Shown here piece by piece: positions 8,984 through 17,205 of a stretch of 64,000 bases of DNA. Position 1 is the first letter of the stretch. The number at the start of each line of letters is the position of its first letter. Source of the stretch: Peptostreptococcus stomatis DSM 17678 (GTDB lineage Bacteria > Bacillota > Clostridia > Peptostreptococcales > Peptostreptococcaceae). The translations under genes were made by a program, and so were the position numbers. Location: the NCBI RefSeq assembly GCF_000147675.1, contig NZ_ADGQ01000035.1:1-64000 (forward strand), in the 5' to 3' direction. The notes beneath the pieces are model-generated. The model saw nothing but the letters and a program-made list of their open reading frames with translations. It searched no databases and was not told the origin of the DNA.

Positions 8984-9961
8984 GTGAATAGGACAATTTA
9001 TTTTGATTATATAGAAGAAAAATTAAATATGTTAGCATATAGAATAGAAGTGCGAAGCAAATTAAACCTTTTGGAACTTAATATCCATTCGGAGAATTTT
9101 TTTGCTTGTTTGTGTAATATTATTTTTGATTTAGAATTAGAAAATTTGAATTTCTCATATCAAAATATAGATGGTATAGATTTAATAGATCATAAAAATA
9201 AAGTTGTTGTACAAGTTTCTTCAACTTGTACAACAGCAAAAATCGAAAGTTCGCTAAGTAAGGCTGTATATACTAAATATAAAGATTACAGCTACAAGTT
9301 TATGTCTATTTCTAAGAATGCATCTACTTCTCTAAAAAACAAAACTTTTCAAAATCCATATAGTATGAATTTTGATCCAAAACAGGATATATGGGATGTT
9401 GCGCTACTCCTTAGAAAAATTTTAAACCAGACAGTTCATAAGCAAAGAAAGTTATATGATTTTATAAAAGTTGAATTAGGGGAGGAAGTTGATTGCGTTA
9501 AAATTGAGTCAAATTTAGCTAAAGTTATTAATATTTTAGCAGAGGAAACACTTGATATTAATGCTGATTCTCCAGAACTCAATTCTTTTGCAATAGAGGA
9601 TAAGATTTTTTTTAATGATTTAGGAGATGTTAAAGATATAATTGACGATTATAAAATCTTTTACCACAGGCTTGATGAAATATACAGTGAGTTTGATAAA
9701 GAAGGTAAAAATAAAAGTTTCTCTGTATTACAAGAAATTAGAAGACAGTATATAGAATCAAATAGATTATATAATACTCCTACGAATATTTTTTATGAAA
9801 TAATTAATTGTGTTATGAAAGTCATAATTAAAAGCAGTAATTATATAGAAATGCCGATGGAAGAATTACAAATGTGTACTGATATACTGATTGTGGATGC
9901 TTTTATTAGATGTAAAATATTTAAGAATCCGGAGGGATACAATCATGTTATTACCAGATAA
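8984..9961 (+). CDS. SMEK-domain protein, probable effector of an ABC-3C system
   Basis: A 325-residue soluble protein. The N-terminal 110 residues match the SMEK-domain pattern known from ABC-three-component systems: HSENFF (E37), then IDGIDLID (D63, D66, D69), KVVVQVSS (Q77, S79) and a KIESSL segment. The D...Q-x-S spacing resembles a restriction-endonuclease-fold active site, which is an inference. The C-terminal 200 residues are helical and likely contact the partner proteins. GTG start with AAAGGAG 9 nt upstream. Its last 17 bases overlap the next gene. The family call rests on pattern memory plus the neighbours, not on a search. Confidence 0.7.
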   Translation: MNRTIYFDYIEEKLNMLAYRIEVRSKLNLLELNIHSENFFACLCNIIFDLELENLNFSYQNIDGIDLIDHKNKVVVQVSSTCTTAKIESSLSKAVYTKYKDYSYKFMSISKNASTSLKNKTFQNPYSMNFDPKQDIWDVALLLRKILNQTVHKQRKLYDFIKVELGEEVDCVKIESNLAKVINILAEETLDINADSPELNSFAIEDKIFFNDLGDVKDIIDDYKIFYHRLDEIYSEFDKEGKNKSFSVLQEIRRQYIESNRLYNTPTNIFYEIINCVMKVIIKSSNYIEMPMEELQMCTDILIVDAFIRCKIFKNPEGYNHVITR

Positions 9962-10172
9962 TATTCATCCTGAACTTAGTATTTATTATAATGGTTCTGT
10001 TATTTTAACGGAACTTGAAAAAAAAACTGAACAAAAGCTTTTAGAATTATATTATAATGTAAAAAAGTCAAATGACATGTCATTTTCTATGTTCGTATTG
10101 AGTTTAGATTGGTTGTATTTAATACAATTAGCTCAAATAAGTGAGAAAGGGGTAGTAAGAAAATGTTTATAG
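9945..10172 (+). CDS. ABC-3C middle component (MC6-like), 75 residues
   Basis: Starts MLLPDNIHPELSIYYNGS and contains the segment MFVLSLDWLYLIQLAQI ending in GVVRK. This matches the small 'middle component' type that begins MLLPD and has a F(I/V)LALDFLY core, found between an effector and a DUF2326 ATPase in ABC-3C systems. An ATG at 9945 with GGAGGG upstream is used; the frame is open earlier but without a start site. It overlaps the SMEK gene by 17 bases and the ATPase gene by 10, a tightly coupled trio. Predicted helical winged-helix-like adaptor; the exact MC class number is less sure than the general role. Confidence 0.7.
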   Translation: MLLPDNIHPELSIYYNGSVILTELEKKTEQKLLELYYNVKKSNDMSFSMFVLSLDWLYLIQLAQISEKGVVRKCL

Positions 10173-11887
10173 AAAAATTGAAAATTTCTACTAAGTATGA
10201 AACAATTCGAGAGATGAATTTTCATACAGGTATGAATTTGATAATTGATAACACCCTTTTAACAGATGACTTAAAATCAACAGGGAATAATGTTGGTAAG
10301 ACAACAGTCTTAAAATTAATTTATTTTTGTATGGGAGGAGAAGGTAAGGATATTTATACAGATGAAGAAAATAAAAATAAAGTGTATGAAGATGTTAAAA
10401 ATTTTTTAATAAATCAGGAAGTGTTAGTAACATTAACCTTGACAAATGGATTTAATATACAAAAAAAAGATCGAATAGTTATTGAACGTAATTTTTTATC
10501 GGGGAAAAATGCTATAAGGAAAATAAATGGCGAATCAATATTGAAAAAAGATTTTGAAAATGAACTATTAGCAAAAATTTTTCCAGAACATAAAAACGAA
10601 AAACCTTCTTTTAAGCAAATAATATCTCATAATATTAGATATAAGGACAATAGTATTAATAAGACATTAAAAACATTGGATTCTTTTACTTCTGATGTTG
10701 AATACGAAACTCTATATTTATATCTCTTAGGTTGTGGGTTTGATAGCGGAGCTAAAAAACAGGCGCTTACTAATAAGATAAAGCAGGAGAATGCATATAA
10801 AGAAAGAATTGAAAAAAAACAGAAAAAGAATTCATATGAGGTAGCATTGGCTATCATTGAGGATGAAATAGTTGAGTTAAATAACAAAAAATCATTATTG
10901 AATATTAATGAAAATTTTGAAGAAGATTTAAATAGACTAAATGAAAAAAAATATAAAATAAATAGATTAAGTTCACTTATTACTAAACTAGAAATAAGAA
11001 GGGATATGATTGTTGAAGCCAAAAATGAGATGGAAAAAGACGTGGCTTCAATTGATTTAGAGCAATTAAGATTGTTGTATAGTGAGTCAAAAGAATATAT
11101 CCCTAATTTGCATAAAACATTTGAAGATTTAGTTGCTTATCACAATAAGATGATAGTGGAAAAAATTTCATTCATAACAAAAGAGTTACCTTCTTTAAGT
11201 GATAGAATTGAAAATGAAAAGAGAACTTTAAAAGCTTTGTTAAGTGATGAAAAAGAGTTGTCACTAAAAATTTCTAAAAGTGATTCTTTTAATGACTTAG
11301 AAAATATTATTTCTGAAATAAATGAAAAATATAGATTAAAAGGTGAATATGAAAATACAATCTCACAAATAAACGAGGTAGATTCAATTCTCGAAGCAAT
11401 AGAGAATGAACTTGAAAACATTGATCAATATTTATATTCCTCTGGTTTTCAAGAAAAACTTAAAAAACAAATAACGAAATTTAACAAATATTTTTCTTCT
11501 GTATCATATGAGCTATATGGAGAAAAATATGCTCTGACATATGATATTATCAATAATAAAAAGACAAACAAGCCAGTATATAAATTTACTACATTTAACT
11601 CAAATATGAGTTCAGGCAAAAAGCAAGGAGAAATCCTATGTTTTGATTTGGCTTATATAATGTTTGCAGATGAAGAAGGAATATCCTGCTTACATTTTTT
11701 ATTAAATGATAAAAAAGAATTAATGCATGATAATCAATTGTCGAAAGTTGCGGATTTTGTTATGAAAAAAGATATTCAATTAGTAATTTCAATATTGAAA
11801 GATAAATTGCCTGATGATCTATTGAATAAAGCGAATGTTGTTTTAGAGTTATCACAAGAGGATAAATTGTTTAGAATTGAACAATAA
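10163..11887 (+). CDS. DUF2326-type SMC-like ABC ATPase (ABC-3C core)
   Basis: A 574-residue AAA/ABC-class ATPase of the Rad50/SMC style. Walker A is GNNVGKTT at 41-48. Residues about 200-460 are a long charged coiled-coil rich in Glu, Lys and Leu. The C-terminal head has the DUF2326-type NMSSGKKQGE (SGKK at 484-487), where an ABC signature is expected, then LAYIMFADEEG and HFLLNDKKE as a degenerate Walker B. The segment DNQL follows. The ATG lies after AAAGGGG and overlaps the middle component. Such ATPases are the sensor or engine of ABC-3C conflict systems. A strong palindromic terminator closes the cassette. Confidence 0.82.
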   Translation: MFIEKLKISTKYETIREMNFHTGMNLIIDNTLLTDDLKSTGNNVGKTTVLKLIYFCMGGEGKDIYTDEENKNKVYEDVKNFLINQEVLVTLTLTNGFNIQKKDRIVIERNFLSGKNAIRKINGESILKKDFENELLAKIFPEHKNEKPSFKQIISHNIRYKDNSINKTLKTLDSFTSDVEYETLYLYLLGCGFDSGAKKQALTNKIKQENAYKERIEKKQKKNSYEVALAIIEDEIVELNNKKSLLNINENFEEDLNRLNEKKYKINRLSSLITKLEIRRDMIVEAKNEMEKDVASIDLEQLRLLYSESKEYIPNLHKTFEDLVAYHNKMIVEKISFITKELPSLSDRIENEKRTLKALLSDEKELSLKISKSDSFNDLENIISEINEKYRLKGEYENTISQINEVDSILEAIENELENIDQYLYSSGFQEKLKKQITKFNKYFSSVSYELYGEKYALTYDIINNKKTNKPVYKFTTFNSNMSSGKKQGEILCFDLAYIMFADEEGISCLHFLLNDKKELMHDNQLSKVADFVMKKDIQLVISILKDKLPDDLLNKANVVLELSQEDKLFRIEQ

Positions 11888-11922
11888 TATAAAAGAGTAA
11901 GAATTTCTTACTCTTTTATATT
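11886..11922. terminator. Perfect 17-bp hairpin terminator after the ABC-3C cassette
   Basis: AATATAAAAGAGTAAGA and its exact reverse complement flank a 3-base ATT loop. The A- and T-rich stem ends can serve as T-runs on either strand. It overlaps the last bases of the ATPase stop codon. Confidence 0.8.
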
Positions 11923-12001
11923 ATAGAAAATATGTATCCAATACTTGATACAAGGGTGTAATTTTATATAGTGGCTAAAAAAGGAACAAAGGTGAGACAT
12001 T

Positions 12002-12865
12002 ATGGCGAAAAAAGATTCAAAATTCCAAGTAAGATTTATGTCTTTTGCCTTTCGAGGAAAAGAAATATTTAAACCCTTAAATACAGGTTTTATAGATAAG
12101 AGAGTGAGTTGTATTAGGGAATATGTAGCCAATATTTACTTTTATACGAAAGATGGTCATACTATTATGATTGATGCAGGATATAACTATGATAGACTTG
12201 CGGAAAAGATGCAGTGGCTTGATATTGATCCGAAAGATATAAAAGAAATTTTAATTACCCATCAAGATACAGACCATGTTGGGGCTATTGAAAAAGACAG
12301 TGATGGCATATTTAGCAAAGCAACGATATATATAGGTGAAATTGAAAATGAGTATTTAGAAGGTCGTAAACGACGTAAAGTCTTTTGGGGATTATATAAA
12401 TTGCCTCAAGTGTATATTGATAATAGAAAAGTTTTAATCGATGATGGTCAAGTATTTTATATTGGTAATATTAAGATAGAAGCTTTTCTCGTGCCTGGAC
12501 ATACTTGGGGACATCTTGTATATTTGATTGATGATGCTTATTTATTTACAGGAGATACGATTTGGTTTGGAGCGGATGGTGGTTACGCATTTTTAAATAC
12601 TCTTGCGGAAGATAGAAAGTTGCAAATTAAATCACTTAAAAGATTGGAAGAAATCCTTAGAAAAAGAAAGCTTAAGTTAAACATCATTACAGGACATACC
12701 GGTTGGACTGATGATATAAACTTTGCTTTTGCTCATGTAGATGAAATTTGCAATTCACTAAGGCGAAAACCAAAAGTTCATGATCCTAAAGCACCCTATG
12801 ATGGTTTTGATGAAAGAGATGATACAGAAGCCAATGCAAGAAATATTTTTCTCGATAAGTGTTAG
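12002..12865 (+). CDS. MBL-fold metallo-hydrolase
   Basis: A 287-residue metallo-beta-lactamase-fold enzyme. The metal ligands are in place: HQDTDH (H87, D89, D91, H92), H167 in PGHTWGH, D185 in FTGDT, and H232 in ITGHTG. This arrangement fits the lactonase/glyoxalase-II-like branch and not true beta-lactamases. Residues 118-132 are a basic insert (GRKRRKVFWG). It stands alone, with no signal peptide, on the island side of the accessory region; codon use is unlike the AGG/GCC-rich host genes. Its substrate cannot be told from sequence. Confidence 0.85.
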   Translation: MAKKDSKFQVRFMSFAFRGKEIFKPLNTGFIDKRVSCIREYVANIYFYTKDGHTIMIDAGYNYDRLAEKMQWLDIDPKDIKEILITHQDTDHVGAIEKDSDGIFSKATIYIGEIENEYLEGRKRRKVFWGLYKLPQVYIDNRKVLIDDGQVFYIGNIKIEAFLVPGHTWGHLVYLIDDAYLFTGDTIWFGADGGYAFLNTLAEDRKLQIKSLKRLEEILRKRKLKLNIITGHTGWTDDINFAFAHVDEICNSLRRKPKVHDPKAPYDGFDERDDTEANARNIFLDKC

Positions 12866-12944
12866 AAATAGATATTTGCTTATCGTGAAATAGATGCTGA
12901 TTTGAAAAAGTCAAGAACATTTGTATAAAAGTGAAGAGGACAAT

Positions 12945-13346
12945 ATGAAAACTTATTATGTATGGATTGGAAACCTTGAAGAGGGTGATTTTGAACAGTA
13001 TTGGGATAATGAACCCTATGAAAACGAAATGGAACTATGGAAGAAGGGACAGGGAGCCAAACCAAGTGAGGGTCTAAAGTGCGGATTTTGTAGGGAAATG
13101 GGATTAGAGGAATTGGATAAAAAAGATTTTTGGTTCTCTACTAGGCCTTATTTATCTAGTGTGAGAGAGCTAGCAAAAGACTATATTACAGGCTTAGATG
13201 AATTTGAAAGAAAATGTAGAGAAAAAGGGATTCTAGAGGGAAATGTAATCTGGGGTCTATCAGCGAAAGATTTCCCTGATTTAAAACCAGAAGACTCCAG
13301 CAGTTTGTATTATGTTGGGGCAGAAGAGATTGAAATATGCAACTAA
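12945..13346 (+). CDS. Probable Imm22-family immunity protein
   Basis: A 133-residue acidic soluble protein beginning MKTYYVWIGNLEEGDFEQYW, a pattern resembling the start of Imm22 (formerly DUF4284) immunity proteins. A central CGFCREMGLEELDKKDFWFS stretch and a closing YVGAEEIEIC strand follow. The ATG at 12945 follows GAAGAGG; eight more in-frame residues exist upstream without a ribosome site. Its end overlaps the macrodomain gene by 10 bases. Imm22 proteins usually neutralise a polymorphic toxin, but no toxin gene is present here. The family call is tentative. Confidence 0.5.
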   Translation: MKTYYVWIGNLEEGDFEQYWDNEPYENEMELWKKGQGAKPSEGLKCGFCREMGLEELDKKDFWFSTRPYLSSVRELAKDYITGLDEFERKCREKGILEGNVIWGLSAKDFPDLKPEDSSSLYYVGAEEIEICN

Positions 13347-14218
13347 AAGACAAAATTAGAATAATTGAAAACCATAAGAGAATGAATAAGGATATGTTAG
13401 AAGGTAATTATATGGATAAGTTAAGAACACAAGAAGAAAGATTAAACTACCTTTTAGAAGAATTTAAGGCTGATTCTGATAACTACAAGGAGATAGCAAT
13501 TCCAGATAGCGTTGGTGAGAAGCAGGCCCTACTACGCTCTCTCATGAATATCCGTATGCCAAAGAAAATGTCTGACCAGGTAATAAGGATACAAGATGAT
13601 TACCTAACTGGTCGTGCACAAGAAAAGGGCATAGTAAGGCTAGCTGATATTCCTGTGGCTAAAGATAACCTATCTATTTGGCAGGGGGATATAACTAGGC
13701 TAGAAGTGGATGCAATAGTCAATGCGGCCAATTCTATGATGTTGGGATGTTTTTTACCTATGCACACTTGCATAGATAACCAAATCCATACCTTTGCAGG
13801 TATACAGCTAAGGCAAGAATGTAATGAAAAAATGGACCAGTTAAGGGCCAGGTATGGGCCTGATTATGAACAGGCTACAGCTATACCTATGCTTACAGAT
13901 GCCTACAATCTTCCTGCAAGGAAGGTAATTCATATAGTAGGGCCTATTGTAGCCAATAAGCTTACACTAGAGTCAGAAAAAAATCTGGAAGACTGTTATA
14001 CAAATACTCTGGATATGTGTTTGGAGAATGGATTAAAAAGTGTGGCCTTTTCTTGTATATCGACAGGTGTATTTCATTTTCCTAACAAGAGGGCAGCAGA
14101 GATTGCTGTAAATACAGTAGGAAAGTGGTCTTTAAAACATCCAAACTCAATGGATAGGATTATTTTTAATGTCTTTAAAGATGAGGATAAGAAATATTAT
14201 GAAGAATTATTACGATAA
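13337..14218 (+). CDS. Zn-dependent macrodomain protein-ADP-ribose hydrolase
   Basis: A 293-residue protein with an N-terminal helical cap (1-100) and a macrodomain (about 112-290) that removes ADP-ribose from proteins. Seen: WQGDIT (D118), the VNAANS adenosine-ribose loop (129-134), and the zinc loop GCFLPMHTCIDNQIHTFAG with C138, H143 and C145. The ISTGVFHFP loop closes the site. These are marks of the SauMacro/SpyMacro class. That class is normally found beside a SirTM sirtuin and a lipoylated carrier; neither is here. Instead it overlaps the Imm22-like gene. Codon use is more host-like than the preceding island. Confidence 0.85.
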   Translation: MQLKDKIRIIENHKRMNKDMLEGNYMDKLRTQEERLNYLLEEFKADSDNYKEIAIPDSVGEKQALLRSLMNIRMPKKMSDQVIRIQDDYLTGRAQEKGIVRLADIPVAKDNLSIWQGDITRLEVDAIVNAANSMMLGCFLPMHTCIDNQIHTFAGIQLRQECNEKMDQLRARYGPDYEQATAIPMLTDAYNLPARKVIHIVGPIVANKLTLESEKNLEDCYTNTLDMCLENGLKSVAFSCISTGVFHFPNKRAAEIAVNTVGKWSLKHPNSMDRIIFNVFKDEDKKYYEELLR

Positions 14219-14220
14219 TA

Positions 14221-14364
14221 ATGGAAGCATTTTGTCCAAAGGAAATTGAAGACAGGAGTATTTGTATAGATGATGATATTGGAGAGGTCTTAGATAATTT
14301 GACTTAGCTAAATGAAATTTTATATGATTGTAGATATGCTGTTTTTCTTGATTTCAAAACGTAA
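14221..14364 (+). pseudogene. Short decayed ORF after the macrodomain gene
   Basis: From an ATG 2 nt past the macrodomain stop, 28 codons (MEAFCPKEIEDRSICIDD...) end in a TAG at 14305. The same frame then continues for 18 more codons with protein-like composition (LNEILYDCRYAVFLDFKT) to a TAA. This looks like the remains of a small gene with one nonsense change, or a random open stretch. No family recognised. Confidence 0.25.
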
Positions 14365-14570
14365 GAGCGGATAATTAAGGATAATTGAATGTGATGAATA
14401 TAAAAAATATTATTGAGCAAATATACTGCGAAAAGATATTGTATTAAGTGCATATTTGATGTAAAATTGGATATAAATAGGAGAATTTTTAGAAAATTTA
14501 CAAAATATAAAGTTTTTCTATAATCAATTAGTTAAATTAATATAATTCTTAAAAAAAGAGGTGAATTTTA
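14365..14570. other. AT-rich upstream region of the CWB2 gene
   Basis: No ORF or RNA seen. A TATAAT at 14541-14546 lies close to the CWB2 ribosome site and may be its -10, though no -35 was recognised. GAGGTG at about 14560 is the ribosome site. Confidence 0.35.
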
Positions 14571-16937
14571 ATGGGAAAAATGAAACATTTATTGATGGTT
14601 ATGATTTGCTTTGTTGTTGTTGGATTATTACAATCTAATAATGCTGTATATGCATCAACAGATAGGACTAGTATACATAGTTTTTATGATAATCCGTTGA
14701 GCAAGACACCAGATCAATCGATTAACTACAATGGAATAGAATATTTTGCTAGATTTGTTGCAAAAAATAATAAGACAGGAAGTAAGGAATATTCATCTAA
14801 GAACTGGGATATGCTTGCACCTTGGAATCCTGCTCATCCTGACTATGATTATGATTATGCAGCAGTACAAGCTAGTGCTGATGTATATGATATGACAAAT
14901 TCTAGTGAATTGGCTCTAATTGGTCAATTAAAAAATACTACAAGTCAGAGGGTAAATATAAAGTTGTATTTTGATTTAGGGACAATAAACCCTGATGCTC
15001 CTATTGCTAAACACATTGATACAACAAGAATATCTGAAGTAATAACAGGTACTTATAGTTCGGATTTTAATATTGAATTAAGGTGTACTGGTAATAGAAA
15101 TTATACTTATGCCCAGGCAAAAGCTATGAGTGATTTTCCTTGGTCATCAGTAAATCAAATACATTTCACAGGAGCACTTAATCCTAATGATACTATCAAT
15201 GTAAATATTCCCCTAACTACTAATAATGCTAAGCAAGGGGATTATATGGATGTTCCAGTTGTAAATTATACAGATTTATCTCAGACAACTACTAGGGCAA
15301 AAATAAGGCTTTCAAAATATATGTATAATGTTAATGATAGGATTAGTGGTGTATATGTTGGAGCATATAAGTTGGAAAATGATAAGTACCAACAGGTTCC
15401 ACCAAAAGTTCAAGCTATTATGCCAGCTGTTCAAAGAGGTGATTTGATATATAGTATGTCTAAGCTTTTAAACAAACATAGCTTGCAAAAGTATATTGCA
15501 GATGGAAGTGATGATGTTGTTTATGATCATTCAAGCTACCTAATTAAATTAGAAAGGATTTTTAATGCAGTAAAGGATGAAGGCTATAGTGTAAATTATA
15601 GTACAGCTAAAGGCTTATGGCCATCTTATGCTTACAGTATGACAGGAGGCTTGAGACTTACAAACGAGGATGGGGAACAGATAAGGTTTGGTACTTACGA
15701 TGAGAAAGCGAAAGTATGGTTATCAAATTACTATGTGGAATTACATAAAGTACTGGATACAAAAGATATTACAATTGATGTAGGAAGTACTTGGAATAAA
15801 TTTGATAATTTAACTTGGCGTAAACTTATAGGTGGAAGTCGAGATTTAAGAGATAATGAAATTGAAGTACAGAACAATGTTGATAATACCAGAGAGGGTA
15901 CATATTGGGTTAAATACTCATATAAGGTAGAACCAAGTAAGTATATCACTAAGACTGCTAAAGTGGTTGTAAAAAGAAGACCGAGTGGAGGAGGAGCTTC
16001 TGGAGAAGATATTTCTAAAAAACATGTGATATTAGCCAGTGGATACAAATATACTGATGTACTTACTGCGACTGTTCTAGGAAATGAGAAGAAGTGTCCG
16101 ATACTTTTAACTAATGAAAATGAAGTTTCTGACAATACCATGAAGGAAATAAAGCGATTGGGTGTTGATGAAGTGATTATCTCTGGAGGTCCTGCATCTA
16201 TATCAGAAAATGTAGTAAAACAGCTTAAAAAAGCTGGATATAGTGTGAGAAGAATAGCTGGTAAGGATAGATATGAAACAGCAGAAAAAATTGGTGAAGA
16301 GGTTAGACTTACAAGTGATAATAAAAATGAAGTAATACTAGTTGATGGAACAAATTTCCCAGATGTTATAACTCTTTCAACTTTGGCAAATCAAAAGAGA
16401 GTTCCAATACTTCTTACTCAGCCAAAAGTATTAAATGCTATAACTAATAGACTGTTGAGTACTTGGAAAATAAATAAAGTGACTATTGGTGGAGAAAAAG
16501 ATTCTGTTTCTAAAAATATTGAAGATACACTGAAGTTAAATAATAAAAATATTTATAGGATTGGTGGAGAAAACAGGTATGAAACTGCCTATAAGGTTGC
16601 TAATGAAGTAAACAAGTTAACAGGTAACAAAAACGATTTAATACTAGTTGATGGAACAAACTTCCCAGATGGAATTACTATTAGTTCTTTAGCTGCTAAG
16701 TTTAAAGCACCAATACTTCTTACTACACCTAAAAAACTTCACCCTATAACAGAAAAGACAATAGGTAAGTGGAATGTAGAAAATGTATTGATTGGTGGAG
16801 GCTATAATTCAGTATCTAAAGAAATAGAGGATTCTATAAAGATAAAGAATAAGGAAAGAGTAGCAGGAAGTGATAGGTACAATACTGCGGTAGAAATATC
16901 AATAAGATACACTGACAACAAAAAAATAGGCAAATAA
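14571..16937 (+). CDS. Secreted surface protein with three CWB2 cell-wall-binding repeats
   Basis: A 788-residue exported protein. Signal peptide 1-28 (VYA before the cut). Residues 29-400 are an unrecognised ectodomain rich in Tyr, Asn and Thr. About 395-472 is an Ig-like segment (GTYWVKYSYKV...KVVVKR), followed by a GGGASG hinge. Residues 480-788 hold three CWB2 units of about 100 residues, seen from RYETA/RYNTA marks at 567, 669 and 769, with ILLT and (V/I)ISGG/IGG strands between. CWB2 domains hold proteins to anionic wall polymer without covalent linkage; there is no LPXTG. A host or substrate-binding role for the N-terminal part is only a guess. Confidence 0.85.
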   Translation: MGKMKHLLMVMICFVVVGLLQSNNAVYASTDRTSIHSFYDNPLSKTPDQSINYNGIEYFARFVAKNNKTGSKEYSSKNWDMLAPWNPAHPDYDYDYAAVQASADVYDMTNSSELALIGQLKNTTSQRVNIKLYFDLGTINPDAPIAKHIDTTRISEVITGTYSSDFNIELRCTGNRNYTYAQAKAMSDFPWSSVNQIHFTGALNPNDTINVNIPLTTNNAKQGDYMDVPVVNYTDLSQTTTRAKIRLSKYMYNVNDRISGVYVGAYKLENDKYQQVPPKVQAIMPAVQRGDLIYSMSKLLNKHSLQKYIADGSDDVVYDHSSYLIKLERIFNAVKDEGYSVNYSTAKGLWPSYAYSMTGGLRLTNEDGEQIRFGTYDEKAKVWLSNYYVELHKVLDTKDITIDVGSTWNKFDNLTWRKLIGGSRDLRDNEIEVQNNVDNTREGTYWVKYSYKVEPSKYITKTAKVVVKRRPSGGGASGEDISKKHVILASGYKYTDVLTATVLGNEKKCPILLTNENEVSDNTMKEIKRLGVDEVIISGGPASISENVVKQLKKAGYSVRRIAGKDRYETAEKIGEEVRLTSDNKNEVILVDGTNFPDVITLSTLANQKRVPILLTQPKVLNAITNRLLSTWKINKVTIGGEKDSVSKNIEDTLKLNNKNIYRIGGENRYETAYKVANEVNKLTGNKNDLILVDGTNFPDGITISSLAAKFKAPILLTTPKKLHPITEKTIGKWNVENVLIGGGYNSVSKEIEDSIKIKNKERVAGSDRYNTAVEISIRYTDNKKIGK

Positions 16938-16967
16938 ATAATACTTTATCTTAAATATTATTGTTGT

Positions 16968-17004
16968 AAAAGAGGTTTCCTAATTGTAGGAAATCTCTTT
17001 TTTT
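16968..17004 (+). terminator. Terminator after the CWB2 gene
   Basis: AAAGAGGTTTCCTA pairs with TAGGAAATCTCTTT around ATTG, followed by a T-run. Confidence 0.85.
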
Positions 17005-17205
17005 GCAGCATTTAAATATAAGGTACAAAAAAATAATTCCCAATAAGTCAAAAAAAATAAAAAAATAATCCCATTTCATAAATGTTTCATAAAAGTCCTG
17101 TAGTATGTACTTGTAAACAGTTATATTTGATATGTGAACCAAGGATATTCTGTTTTATTAAATTGAAATTTAAAAAAATGAAAGATATTTAAGGAGGAAA
17201 AAATT

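Noticed and set aside
12002-12865. Beta-lactam resistance gene
   Set aside because: The MBL motifs fit the lactonase/glyoxalase-like branch and there is no signal peptide.
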